DNA of 64,000 nucleotides from JAJDXW01 sp965223775 (GTDB lineage: Bacteria > Pseudomonadota > Gammaproteobacteria > HK1): assembly GCA_965223775.1 (NCBI GenBank), contig OZ245021.1:4650001-4714000 (forward strand). The letters are read 5' to 3'. The translations under genes and the position numbers were made by a program. The notes beneath the pieces were generated by a model, which worked only from the letters and a program-made list of their open reading frames with translations, did not search any database and was not told the DNA's origin. Positions 53,446 to 61,856 of the stretch are shown in pieces (the stretch's first letter is position 1; each line of letters starts with the position of its first letter).

Positions 53446-53681
53446 ATCCCCTGCCCCTCCCGCGAACGCCGACGCCCACCGCGCCCGTTCGTCGACGACG
53501 GGCGTGGGGGCTCAACCCTTCTGCGCCACGACCACCGTGTTCAGCGCGACCACCGCGGTGCCGACCTACGTCCGCGCCCGGCTCTCCGACGATGACGGGG
53601 CAATGTGAGAAATCGAGCCTCGGTCGATCAGAAACAAACCGAAAAATCGGTTACGAAACTACGTGGGATGCAACAACAGCG

Positions 53682-53715
53682 CGCCACGCAAGTATGGCGC
53701 TCCGATTTCGCCTGA
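53682..53715 (+). pseudogene. Displaced 3' end of gmrSD
   Basis: Directly behind the right target duplication, the codons CGC CAC... joined to the upstream part give ATQVWRSDFA and TGA. This is the native C-terminus cut off from 48398-50073 by the transposon. Confidence 0.75.
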
Positions 53716-53748
53716 CGGACATCCCAGCACTCGAATGTGAATCACCCC

Positions 53749-54056
53749 GAGCGCCAAGGCTGGATCGCGCTCAAGGCCGGGACCCCCGCTACATCCGGCT
53801 CCTGAACGACGACCTCCCCCTCATCGAGGCGGGACTGCTCGCCGCGGGCGAACCCATCCTCGCGGAGGATCGAATCCGGCACCGGATCCCTCGGACGATC
53901 GCGGAGTGCTTCCGCCGGAAGCCGGACTTCTTCCTCAGGGTCGAGGGCAACTCCATGGACCGGCTCGGATTCCTGAACTTTTCCGGCATCTTCCGTCGCT
54001 GGCTGCCGCTCGCAGCACCGTTCCGAAACTCTGGGAAGATGTCGCTTATCTTGTAG
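53749..54056 (+). pseudogene. LexA/S24-type repressor-protease fragment C
   Basis: Begins ERQGWIALKAGTP, shifts frame, then RYIRLLNDDLPLIEAGLLAAGEPILAEDRIRHRIPRTIAECFRRKPDFFLRVEGNSMDRLGF. GNSMD replaces the usual GDSMD. After LGF the sequence is unrelated, so the Lys half of the protease dyad is missing. It follows the gmrSD stop by 34 bp. Fragments A, B and C overlap in content, so they are separate paralogues. Confidence 0.75.
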
Positions 54057-54122
54057 CCTTCCGCGGCTACACTTCCCCCTCGGGATACGTGCTGCGGCTC
54101 TCAGGGATGATCCTTGTTTGGT

Positions 54123-54692
54123 ATGAGGACGAGTGACCAGCTCATCGGGCTTGCACAGGGGATACTGGCTGATGGGATTGTGGATCAATCCGAAGCGGAG
54201 CTGCTCCAGGCTTGGTTGCGGACCAACCAGAGGACCGAGAACCGCTACGTGAGTCGGCTGCTGGACCAAGTGGAGCGGATACTTGAGGACGGGGTCCTCG
54301 ATGAGGACGAAGGTCTGGAGCTTCGCGACGCCTTGCTGAACTGGACGGGGGGTGGCGGCCTCGACGGAGAGGAATACACGACGGCATCGCTTCCGCTGGA
54401 TCCGGAGCCGCGGACCGTTCACGTCGCTGGAAGCATTTTCGTGTTCACCGGCACCGGCGTATTCGGGACGAGGAAGGCGATGCGGGAGGCGACTGTCGGC
54501 GCAGGCGGTACGGTGCAGAGCGGCATCACGATGCGGACCGACTATGTGGTTCTCGGAACGTACGTCACGCCGGCCTGGGCGCATCAGAGCTACGGGAGAA
54601 AAATCGAGAAGTCGATGGAGTATCGGGACGAGAAGGGCACCGGGCTGTGCATTGTGCATGAAGACGACTGGATGGAAGCGCTGGGGCGGTAG
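54123..54692 (+). CDS. BRCT-domain protein
   Basis: 189 residues from ATG 54123 (TTG 54114 possible). The N-terminal approximately 85 residues are helical with acidic EF-hand-like turns (ADGIVDQSEAELLQAWL; LEDGVLDEDEGLELRDALL), resembling a TerB-like or tellurite-type helical fold. The C-terminal BRCT domain reads FVFTGTGVFGTRKAMREATVGAGGTVQSGITMRTDYVVLGTYVTPAWAHQSYGRKIEKSMEYRDEKGTGLCIVHEDDW. Such proteins are often annotated beside DNA repair or mobile-element genes. Role unknown. Confidence 0.8.
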   Translation: MRTSDQLIGLAQGILADGIVDQSEAELLQAWLRTNQRTENRYVSRLLDQVERILEDGVLDEDEGLELRDALLNWTGGGGLDGEEYTTASLPLDPEPRTVHVAGSIFVFTGTGVFGTRKAMREATVGAGGTVQSGITMRTDYVVLGTYVTPAWAHQSYGRKIEKSMEYRDEKGTGLCIVHEDDWMEALGR

Positions 54693-54727
54693 GCGAGGCT
54701 CAGCGCGCACCCCGGCGTACGGCAGCA

Positions 54728-54838
54728 TCAATCCCCTCTGGTCGCCATGCTGAACGATCCGTTCGGAAAATTTCTCCTGAACACCTCCTTGGCTCCCTCT
54801 ACAGCGGCTTCGGCCAGCGATAGCGCCTGATCGCCGTT
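54728..54838 (-). pseudogene. Displaced 3' end of the interrupted hypothetical gene
   Basis: Minus-strand codons after the target duplication read DQALSLAEAAVEGAKEVFRRNFPNGSFSMATRGD, then stop. They continue the frame of 58441-58833 exactly if transposon copy 2 and one duplication are removed. Confidence 0.75.
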
Positions 54839-55186
54839 TGTTGTTTCTCGCTTTCCCTCGTGAGATCCCCCCAGGAATTGCCCGCTCTGTTCCGTAGACG
54901 GATTGCCTGGGATGACGGAGCAATCGGGGGACCGGCCGGAGCCGTTGCCGTCGCCGTTCTCATGAATTGTTGTTGCAGAAGCGGTGAGGATGTGGGCGCG
55001 AAAGCGCCGAGTGTGGGCAAGGGGTGGGCAAGTGCGCAGCGCTTGTCCAGGCCTTGTCCACGCGTTCCGTAGGACGGCGCTCGGTCCGCAGGACGCGTCC
55101 ACATCGTCAGCGCTTGGCGCGGCGATGGTCGCCGCCGTAGTCTCGACACCCTTTGCGACGAGAGAGGAGTTGGCCCGCGCGGGGGG

Positions 55187-55834
55187 ATGAACCCCGCCGG
55201 GCCACGGCCGGTGCAGCTTCGCTACGAGACGGGGCTTACCGGCGAGGGATACGTTAGGGCCGAGGCGTGGCGCGATGCAAGGCTCAAGCGCTGCCCGAAC
55301 CACCCGCACGGCGGATGTTCGCTGGCACGCCACGGCACCTACGCGCGCAAGAGCCCGCGCGGGACGAAGATCGCTCGCTGGTACTGCCCTGAGAGCCACA
55401 CCACCTTCAGCCTGCTGCCGGAGTGTCTGGCCGCACGGTTTCCTGGCGAGTTGGACGAGGTCGAAGCGGTGGTGGCCCACGCCGAGCAGGCCCCGAGCCT
55501 GGCCGCCGCGGCCAATGAGCTGCGCCGCGATGCGGTCGAGCTCCCGGGGGCGATGCGCTGGGTCGGGCGCCGGGTGCGTCTCGTCCATCACGTCCTGAGC
55601 ATCGTCATCGGGCTGGTGCCCGAGTATCTCGTGCGGTGCATCGCCGAGGTGGGCGCGGTGCGTACGCGGCTCCAGACTGACACCGCGTTGCGGGCGTTGC
55701 GCACCCTCACCGACGCGCAGCTCCGCGTGCTGCCCGCACCGTTGGGGTTCCAACCTCACCGTCTGAACACGACGAATCGCCTTCGGGCGCCCCAACACAA
55801 GATGGGGCCTGACCCGCCACCGGCGCTTGCGTAG
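55187..55834 (+). CDS. Transposon zinc-ribbon protein (DUF6431-like), copy 2
   Basis: Identical in protein sequence to the 50422-51069 gene; one silent change (CTG to CTC in VRLVHH). The Cys/His ribbon is intact. Confidence 0.7.
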   Translation: MNPAGPRPVQLRYETGLTGEGYVRAEAWRDARLKRCPNHPHGGCSLARHGTYARKSPRGTKIARWYCPESHTTFSLLPECLAARFPGELDEVEAVVAHAEQAPSLAAAANELRRDAVELPGAMRWVGRRVRLVHHVLSIVIGLVPEYLVRCIAEVGAVRTRLQTDTALRALRTLTDAQLRVLPAPLGFQPHRLNTTNRLRAPQHKMGPDPPPALA

Positions 55835-55881
55835 CGTCCCCCGTCCCGGGCCGATGCGCCCCACCGACGAGGACCTCGCCC

Positions 55882-57207
55882 ATGAACCACTGCGATGAGG
55901 AGCTGCACAAAGCCGTGGCGCTGTTCCGCTACGGCCTCATCGCCGACGTGCTGCGCCTGCCCCCGGGCAGCCGAGACATCCGGCGCACCCTGCACGAGAA
56001 GGCCCAGCGCACCTACACCATCCCCGGCACCCGGCGCACCCGCGTCGCCGTCGAGACGATGCGCGATTGGCTGAGCTTGTATCGCACCGGCGGGTTCGAG
56101 GCGCTGTATCCGAAGACCCGTGCCGACCGCGGCCAGCCCCGGCGCCTGCCCCCCGAGGTCGCCGAGCTGCTCGTCTCGCTCAAGACCGAGCAGCCCGCGC
56201 GCTCGGTCAAAGCCCTCATCGCCATCGCCCGCGAACGCGGCGTCGACCACCCGCTTGCCCCCTCGACCGTGCACCGGCTGCTCTCGCGCGAGGGCCTGCT
56301 CGACAAGCGCCCCGGTGAGCCCGTCGCTACCGACCGGCGACGGTTCGCCTTCCGTGACGCCGGGGAGCTTTGGATGAGCGATGTGATGCACGGCCCCAAA
56401 GTCAGCGACGGGCGCCGGCGCAGAAAGTCTTTCCTCATCGCGTTCATCGACGACGCCACCCGCGTCATCCTCTTCGCCGCCTTCGCCTACGCGGAGAACA
56501 CCACCGCGTTGCTGCCCGTGTTCAAGCAGGCCATCGCGCGGCGCGGCCTGCCCGCCCGGCTCTACGTCGACAACGGGGCGAACTTCCGCTCCCAGCAACT
56601 TGCGCTCGTGTGCGCGAAACTCGGCATCGTGCTCATCCATTCCCGGCCCTATCAGCCCGCCGGGCGCGGAAAGATCGAGCGCTTCTTCCGAACCCTTCGC
56701 GCCGCCTGGCTGCGCCATCTCACCGCTGAGGCCACCACCAGCCTCGACACACTGAACCGCACCCTGTGGGCCTGGGTCGAGGGCGAGTACCACCAATCGC
56801 CCCATCGCGGCCTCGACGGGCGCACCCCGCTCGAGCAATGGGCGCTCGCCGGGCACGACGTGCGCTACCTCGACCCCACCACCGACCTCGACGACCTCTT
56901 CCTCTTCGAGGCCAAACGCCGCGTGATGAAAGACCGCACGTTGAGCCTGCACGGCCGGCTCTACGAGGTCGATGCCATCCTCGTCGGCGAAACCGTCACC
57001 TTGCGTTACGACCCCGATGCACCGCCTTCGCGACCCATCGAGGTCGTCCACGACGGCAACAGTGCAGGACTCGCCACCCGCCTCGACGCCTACGCCAATA
57101 CCGCCGTCAAGCGCGACCGCCCCTCCTGGCAACTCCAGTGCGACACCCCACCGTCAGAGCCGCCCACCTCGCCTCTGACGATGCGAAACCTCAAGGAGAA
57201 GAACTGA
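55882..57207 (+). CDS. DDE transposase, Mu/Tn7 TnsB-like, copy 2
   Basis: Protein identical to that of copy 1, with D167, D230 and E266 intact. One silent change (TAT to TAC in DVRYLDP). Presumably functional. Confidence 0.9.
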   Translation: MNHCDEELHKAVALFRYGLIADVLRLPPGSRDIRRTLHEKAQRTYTIPGTRRTRVAVETMRDWLSLYRTGGFEALYPKTRADRGQPRRLPPEVAELLVSLKTEQPARSVKALIAIARERGVDHPLAPSTVHRLLSREGLLDKRPGEPVATDRRRFAFRDAGELWMSDVMHGPKVSDGRRRRKSFLIAFIDDATRVILFAAFAYAENTTALLPVFKQAIARRGLPARLYVDNGANFRSQQLALVCAKLGIVLIHSRPYQPAGRGKIERFFRTLRAAWLRHLTAEATTSLDTLNRTLWAWVEGEYHQSPHRGLDGRTPLEQWALAGHDVRYLDPTTDLDDLFLFEAKRRVMKDRTLSLHGRLYEVDAILVGETVTLRYDPDAPPSRPIEVVHDGNSAGLATRLDAYANTAVKRDRPSWQLQCDTPPSEPPTSPLTMRNLKEKN

Positions 57208-58007
57208 TGTACCTGCGTCACTTCGCCCTGACCCGGTTGCCCTTCGAAACCCCGGCCCACACCGACGAGCTGTTCGAATCGAACTCCCGCCGCGAGGCCG
57301 AGGCTCGGCTCCATCACCTCATCGAACTCAAGGGCATCGGCCTGATGACCGGCGAGGTCGGCTCGGGCAAGACCACCGTATGCCGCCATGTCGCCGCCGA
57401 CCTGCATCCCGGCCTGCATCGGGTCGGCTACGTCTCGCTGACCACCGGCAACGTGCTCGACATGTACAAGTCCATCGCCTGGGAACTCGGCCTGCCCACC
57501 GAACGCTCGCGCGCCACCGCCTACCGCGCCATCCGCGCCGAAATCACCCGACTGGTGTGCGAGGCCAAGCAGCTCCCCGTGCTCGTCATCGACGAAGCCC
57601 AGCACCTGCGCAACGACGTCCTGGAAGACCTCCGGCTCCTGACCAACTTCGCTATGGACAGCGAGAACCGCCTGTGCCTGCTGCTCGTCGGGCTCACCGA
57701 GCTGCGCCGCCGCCTCGCCATGGCCGTGCACGAATCGCTCTCCCAGCGCCTCGTCGTACGCCACCACCTCGCCGGCATCGACCGCTCGGAACTCGACGAC
57801 TACCTCGCCCACCGCCTGCGCCTCGCCGGCTGCGAGCTGCCCCTGTTCGAGCCTCCCGCCGTCGAGGCGCTGTTCCAGAGCGCTCGCGGATTGCCCCGGC
57901 TCATCAATCGCATCGCCCACTACGCCCTCACCGCCGCCGCGGCGAAAGGCGCCCGCACCGTCTCCGCCGTGCACCTCGAGCACGCCGTCGCGGAGCTGCG
58001 GCTGTGA
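57207..58007 (+). CDS. AAA+ ATPase, TniB/ExeA-like, copy 2
   Basis: Protein identical to that of copy 1. Walker A GEVGSGKT and Walker B VIDEAQ intact, start overlapping the transposase stop. Confidence 0.88.
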   Translation: MYLRHFALTRLPFETPAHTDELFESNSRREAEARLHHLIELKGIGLMTGEVGSGKTTVCRHVAADLHPGLHRVGYVSLTTGNVLDMYKSIAWELGLPTERSRATAYRAIRAEITRLVCEAKQLPVLVIDEAQHLRNDVLEDLRLLTNFAMDSENRLCLLLVGLTELRRRLAMAVHESLSQRLVVRHHLAGIDRSELDDYLAHRLRLAGCELPLFEPPAVEALFQSARGLPRLINRIAHYALTAAAAKGARTVSAVHLEHAVAELRL

Positions 58008-58210
58008 ACCTGCCCTACCTCCTCGTGACCCACGAACTCAGCGACGAGGCCGCCGCCCAGCTCTCCGAACTGCTCAACGACCTCGCCGTCGCCTTCGACG
58101 GTCAATACTTCGCTCAGATCACCCGCTACTACGACGAACGCCGCGAGAGCGAGCGCTCGTACCATCACAGGCAGCTCGAGCTCTTCGTCAACGACGACGC
58201 GGCGTTCTGA
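58004..58210 (+). CDS. 68-residue transposon accessory protein, copy 2
   Basis: Identical to the copy 1 protein, with the same GTGA overlap with the ATPase gene. Strict conservation between copies only reflects recent duplication. Confidence 0.65.
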   Translation: MNLPYLLVTHELSDEAAAQLSELLNDLAVAFDGQYFAQITRYYDERRESERSYHHRQLELFVNDDAAF

Positions 58211-58440
58211 ATCCCCTGCCCCTCCCGCGAACGCCGACGCCCACCGCGCCCGTTCGTCGACGACGGGCGTGGGGGCTCAACCCTTCTGCGCCACGACCAC
58301 CGTGTTCAGCGCGACCACCGCGGTGCCGACCTACGTCCGCGCCCGGCTCTCCGACGATGACGGGGCAATGTGAGAAATCGAGCCTCGGTCGATCAGAAAC
58401 AAACCGAAAAATCGGTTACGAAACTACGTGGGATGCAACA

Positions 58441-58833
58441 GCCGTTCCACCCGAGGCCGCCGATTTCGCGGAAGTAGTATCCCTCCCCAGCAACGGGATA
58501 TATCGCGTCTAGCTCAAACAACGCAGAAACTAGGGGCGTTTGGCCGCCGTGGACGACAAGGTGAGCCCAGCCGGCGATATCAGCGATGTGGCAGCCATCT
58601 TTCGTTCTTTGGGCCGACTTGTAGTGGGCGGCTGCGGCCCGGTCGGCGGCAATTCGCGCCTCGTTCAGAACGTCGCGGGCTTTTCTCACCAGTTCGTGGG
58701 AAGCTTCCGGGCGCTCGAAGCCTTGAATGTACGACGGGGATACGACGACCTCGAGGCTCGGCCCGAATTCGATGAGCGCGGCGTGATCCGGTCTGCCGCC
58801 GGAGTCGACGAATGCTGCGTCAGCGAGCGGCAT
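58441..58833 (-). pseudogene. Hypothetical protein interrupted by transposon copy 2 (5' part)
   Basis: ATG 58833 starts MPLADAAFVDSGGRPDHAALIEFGPSLEVVVSPSYIQGF. Native codons reach GGLGWNG at the transposon; the read frame then enters the element (CCIPRSFVTDFSVCF). With the 3' part at 54728-54838 the original protein was about 165 residues. The middle is helical (ASHELVRKARDVLNEARIAADRAAAAHYKSAQ) and the family is not recognised. It overlaps the upstream 86-residue gene by 14 bp, so the two formed an operon. Confidence 0.7.
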
Positions 58834-59080
58834 GAACGGGCCGGAACACGACCGAGGCGGGCATGGCGATGCGCCGCGGGGCACCTACTTGGCGGATGAG
58901 GTACGGGCCTTGGCCGAAGCGGCGCACGGCTTCCCGGGCGGCGTTGTGGAAGCTGTCGAAGGACCCGATGAACTCGGCGTCATGGAAGACCACGAACTTG
59001 TGAAGGTGATGCTCCTCAAGGGTTTCGCGCATCGCCTCGCAGGCTTCGATGTTCTGTTCAAGCTCGTCTGGAGTGCTCAT
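58820..59080 (-). CDS. Small conserved hypothetical protein upstream of the interrupted gene
   Basis: 86 residues from ATG 59080 (GGGAGCGATCC before it). Sequence: LEQNIEACEAMRETLEEHHLHKFVVFHDAEFIGSFDSFHNAAREAVRRFGQGPYLIRQVGAPRRI. The pattern of a strand (KFVVFHDAEFIGSF), a helix (NAAREAVRRFG) and a strand (YLIRQVG) resembles DUF5678-like small proteins that occur in two-gene units. Function unknown. Confidence 0.65.
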   Translation of the reverse strand: MSTPDELEQNIEACEAMRETLEEHHLHKFVVFHDAEFIGSFDSFHNAAREAVRRFGQGPYLIRQVGAPRRIAMPASVVFRPVHAAR

Positions 59081-59159
59081 GGATCGCTCCCGGAGTGGAT
59101 CGGGCGGGGGTGAACAGGGACGCCGCATCATCACCCGATCGAGGCTGGCGTGGCAAGGA

Positions 59160-59528
59160 CGCGCTCGTAGTCTCGGGGTCCGACTGGCAGCCAGAGGAGT
59201 TGGCCCGCACGGGAAGCCCCCCGCCGGGCCACGGCCGGTGCAGCTTCGATACCCATCGGGGCGCACCGGCGAGTCATACGTTAGAGCCAGGGCGTGGCGC
59301 GATGCAAGGCTTTCGCGCTGTCCGAACCACCCGCAGGGGGGGTGCTCGTTCGCGCGCCACGGCACCTATGCGCGCAAGACCCCGCGCGGGACGCGCATCG
59401 CTCGCTGGTACTGCCCCCAGAGCCACACCACGTTCAGCCTGTTGCCGGACTTTCTCGCGGCCCGGTTGCCGGGAACCCTGGACGAGCTCGAGGAGGTGGT
59501 GGCACACGCGGAGCGGGCCTCGAGTGCG
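59160..59528 (+). pseudogene. Remnant of a related transposon's zinc-ribbon gene
   Basis: Diverged from the 50422 and 55187 genes but clearly related: AGPRPVQLRY, TGESYVRARAWRDARLSRCPNHPQGGCSFARHGTYARKTPRGTRIARWYCPQSHTTFSLLPDFLAARLPGTLDELEEVVAHAERASS. DNA similarity begins in the upstream leader (GTAGTCTCG). It stops at an integrase fragment. An older, relative element therefore once sat here. Confidence 0.75.
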
Positions 59529-59690
59529 CATCTTCATACGAGACCCAGGAATGCGCGAAAAGCGCTCTACAAGGTCAATCTCATCCCAGCGGGCGTCGCG
59601 CGCCTCGTTGCCTCTCGTGGCAGTGAGAATGATGAACGCAAACGCAAGGCAGAGCTTGTTCGAAAGGGCCCCAGGACCTGATTCCAGGTC
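59528..59690 (-). pseudogene. Tyrosine recombinase fragment
   Basis: Minus-strand codons read NKLCLAFAFIILTATRGNEARDARWDEIDLVERFSRIPGSRMKMRT. This is the region around the first catalytic Arg of P4-type integrases (normally LTAARSGEVRGATWDEIDL...W.IPAERMKA). The Arg is in TRGNE. Both sides are missing. Confidence 0.6.
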
Positions 59691-59838
59691 CCGAACGAAC
59701 TGCAGTCCTCCCTCAGCAGGCTCACGAGACCAAGCATAGAGGGGGGATCGCCCCTCCGATTGCAGACCAACCGGACCTTGATCCATCCACCGTGCTGGGG
59801 TCTCGCCCAGTCTTCTGCACCCCAGCCACGGTGTAGTC

Positions 59839-60072
59839 ATGATGGGAACCGTGCCGAGCTCGGCATCCGCCCGCGCTTCCCGTCCCGGCCGGTCGAAGCA
59901 CCCGGCAGGAGGTAAGACAAGGAAGCACGGGAGATGGCGGCGACACGCGCTGCTCATCGCGGACGCAGGAGCGTTGGCCTGGCTCATCTGGCCGGAAACC
60001 GCGAGGCTCGTCGCCGGAAACCAAAGTCGCCGTGCCGAACGCGCGAGGCGTGGCAGGAACCCGATGCGATAA
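59839..60072 (+). pseudogene. Partial duplicate of the 61121 membrane-protein gene
   Basis: HALLIADAGALAWLIWPETARLVAGNQSRRAERARRGRNP aligns with RGAILVAGAGAVAWLVWPEAARLVAFRRRRHVERARRR in the protein at 61121-61543. The N-terminal part is unrelated and the coiled-coil tail is missing. Confidence 0.55.
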
Positions 60073-60364
60073 CGAACCGAGACCGGGCGAAGCGCTTCCT
60101 CGCCCCCGCGGCGTCCCCGACAAGGAGCGCCCCCGCGGCTTGCGCGCCGTAGACTTCCTTCGGGAGCGAGGGACGGGTAGCGTTCACCGGTCGGCGATCG
60201 CACCGGACCGGGGGCGCGTCCATCCGGAACGAACTTGTCGCCCGTAGGGAATTTGCCCGGTGGGGATCGACGGATTGCCCACGAGAGCCGTGTCCCGGAG
60301 CCTTGACACGCGGCGGTCCTCGAACGGCGCTGCGAATCGGGCATTGCATAGAAGGAGCGAGCGA

Positions 60365-60853
60365 GTGAAGAAGACGGCAATGCTCGCATTCACGATGGCC
60401 CTCGCCACGGGATGCGGGGAGCGAAGCGGACCCGGCGGCCCGCTCGGCGTGGCGGGCGCCATCCTGACCGCGCCCATCACCGCCCCCATCATGTTCTTCG
60501 AGGCGAGACGCAACGACGGCCGGGTGCTGCGCGATCGGCTCGACGCGGCGCGTCGGAACCACTCGCCCCCGCCCCGAATCGACGCGCGCTCAAGGGAGTG
60601 GGCGGCGGTGGCGCTCGAGGCCGCTCTCGCGCGAGGTGCGGTGAACGAGGCCGTCTGCTGGCAGAACCGACACGATGCGAGCGGACACGTCGTCGGCGCA
60701 GCGACGGTGCTCGAAAAAGGGCGGACGAGCGATGGCCAACCCTGTCATGAGGTGCTCATCGAAACCACGGTCACAGGCCTGCCAACCGACTGGCGCACCC
60801 AGCCGCTGTGCCGCACCGGCGGGCGATGGAGAGAGGTCGCCGCCTCGCGATGA
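60365..60853 (+). CDS. Putative lipoprotein with a surface-antigen-like C-terminal domain
   Basis: 162 residues from GTG 60365 (AGGAGCGAGCGA upstream). Short signal (KKTAMLAFTMALATGC) with a lipobox-like LATGC. The C-terminal region EAVCWQNRHDASGHVVGAATVLEKGRTSDGQPCHEVLIETTVTGLPTDWRTQPLCRTGGRWREV has the layout of the RT0821/17-kDa surface-antigen family (WxNxxTGxxG ... CxE ... GxxCRxxxGxW). It is probably outer-membrane anchored. It overlaps the next gene by ATGA. Confidence 0.7.
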   Translation: MKKTAMLAFTMALATGCGERSGPGGPLGVAGAILTAPITAPIMFFEARRNDGRVLRDRLDAARRNHSPPPRIDARSREWAAVALEAALARGAVNEAVCWQNRHDASGHVVGAATVLEKGRTSDGQPCHEVLIETTVTGLPTDWRTQPLCRTGGRWREVAASR

Positions 60854-61089
60854 ACATCCATCCCGACTGGCCCGAATGGGTTGTCCGCCAAGGGTTCGCC
60901 TGCGTCTGGACAAGAGCGCCAAGCGGAAAGGTTGCCGTGGAGATTGCGGCGAAGCGGCTCGGGCACACGGGCAGTTGGAAGGTCGGGCCGGACGTCGACC
61001 AGGAGGTGTTCCGGGCAGAGGAGTACCGGAAACACGCGAGGCCGGGCGACTACACGCGGTCGGTGATCCTCGCCTCGCGCACGTCCTGA
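60850..61089 (+). CDS. Hypothetical protein
   Basis: 79 residues; start overlaps the lipoprotein stop. Sequence NIHPDWPEWVVRQGFACVWTRAPSGKVAVEIAAKRLGHTGSWKVGPDVDQEVFRAEEYRKHARPGDYTRSV has no recognised domain. The overlap and normal composition support it as a real second gene of a three-gene operon. Confidence 0.6.
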   Translation: MNIHPDWPEWVVRQGFACVWTRAPSGKVAVEIAAKRLGHTGSWKVGPDVDQEVFRAEEYRKHARPGDYTRSVILASRTS

Positions 61090-61120
61090 TTGACGCGACC
61101 GTCGAGCGTGCAAGGGCACG

Positions 61121-61543
61121 ATGAGTTTGCGGCACGGAAAGTGGCTCCGGCACGCCGTGATCCTCCCTGCCGTGGTTGCCGGAGCCTGGCACGGCGTCGA
61201 GGCGGGGAGCCGCGGCGCGATCCTCGTCGCGGGCGCGGGAGCGGTCGCGTGGCTCGTCTGGCCGGAGGCCGCGAGGCTCGTCGCCTTTCGCCGAAGACGC
61301 CACGTCGAGCGCGCAAGGCGACGAGCCGCGCGCGCGATTGAGCGGGCGGCGCTGGAGCTCACCAAGGCGGAGCACGCCAAGCGGCGGGCAGAGCGTCGAC
61401 CAGCGAGCGAGAGACTCGCCCGGCGCGCGGAGCGCCTCGAGAAGCGAGCCGGGCGGTCGGTCGCAAGGGCTGAACGTGCCAAGGAGCGCGACGCGCACCT
61501 GAGCGCCTCCCACAGCGCGGGCCCCACGCCCGAAGAGCACTGA
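61121..61543 (+). CDS. Membrane protein with a basic coiled-coil tail
   Basis: 140 residues. One or two short hydrophobic segments (AVILPAVVAGAWHGVEAG; AILVAGAGAVAWLVWPEAARLVAF) are followed by a long Ala/Arg/Glu-rich helix (RRAARAIERAALELTKAEHAKRRAERRPASERLARRAERLEKR), a probable coiled coil. It lies 31 bp after the previous gene. A partial duplicate is at 59839. Function unknown. Confidence 0.6.
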   Translation: MSLRHGKWLRHAVILPAVVAGAWHGVEAGSRGAILVAGAGAVAWLVWPEAARLVAFRRRRHVERARRRAARAIERAALELTKAEHAKRRAERRPASERLARRAERLEKRAGRSVARAERAKERDAHLSASHSAGPTPEEH

Positions 61544-61856
61544 GTGCCCCCCGGGCGGTCGGCGGAGGGACCGAACGCCGACCGGAAGATGTTCCCGGCC
61601 ACACCCCGAGCCCGGGAAACACATTCGATCGGTGACCCTCTCCTTGCGTTCGAGCTGAGCCGCGTGGCGCGGGACGCGCCCGCGAGCCCCGGATCTGACA
61701 CCCGGCCTCCGCACCCCGGCGCCGCGCGATGGCGACTGGGCGCACCGTAACCGGACTGCCCTCGAGCCGCCGTTGAGGGCCGCTCGCCGGCTCCAGCCCA
61801 ACTCCCCTTCATCCCGCACCGCGCCCGCCCGGACGCGAACGGAGGCTGACGCCGGG
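61544..61856. other. Region without a supported gene
   Basis: Between the coiled-coil gene and the convergent LysR gene. I see no gene, repeat or terminator. Confidence 0.5.

Larger units (their letters stand above)
50074..53675 (+). mobile_element. Mu/Tn7-like four-gene transposon, copy 1 (3602 bp)
   Basis: Termini are 5'-TGTTG...CAACA-3'. The left end begins TGTTGTTTCTCGC, and the right end read inward begins TGTTGCATCCCACG. A perfect 6-bp duplication ACAGCG flanks it (50068-50073 and 53676-53681). It carries a zinc-ribbon protein, a DDE transposase, an AAA+ ATPase and a 68-residue protein, all on the plus strand. The other copy at 54839-58440 has the same length and only a few base differences (I noted two). 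It interrupts the end of gmrSD. Confidence 0.93.
54839..58440 (+). mobile_element. Mu/Tn7-like four-gene transposon, copy 2 (3602 bp)
   Basis: Same ends, length and gene content as copy 1, offset by 4765 bp. It is flanked by a perfect 6-bp duplication GCCGTT (54833-54838 and 58441-58446). I noted only two base differences from copy 1 (one in the zinc-ribbon gene, one in the transposase), so transposition was recent. It interrupts a hypothetical gene on the opposite strand. Confidence 0.93.
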
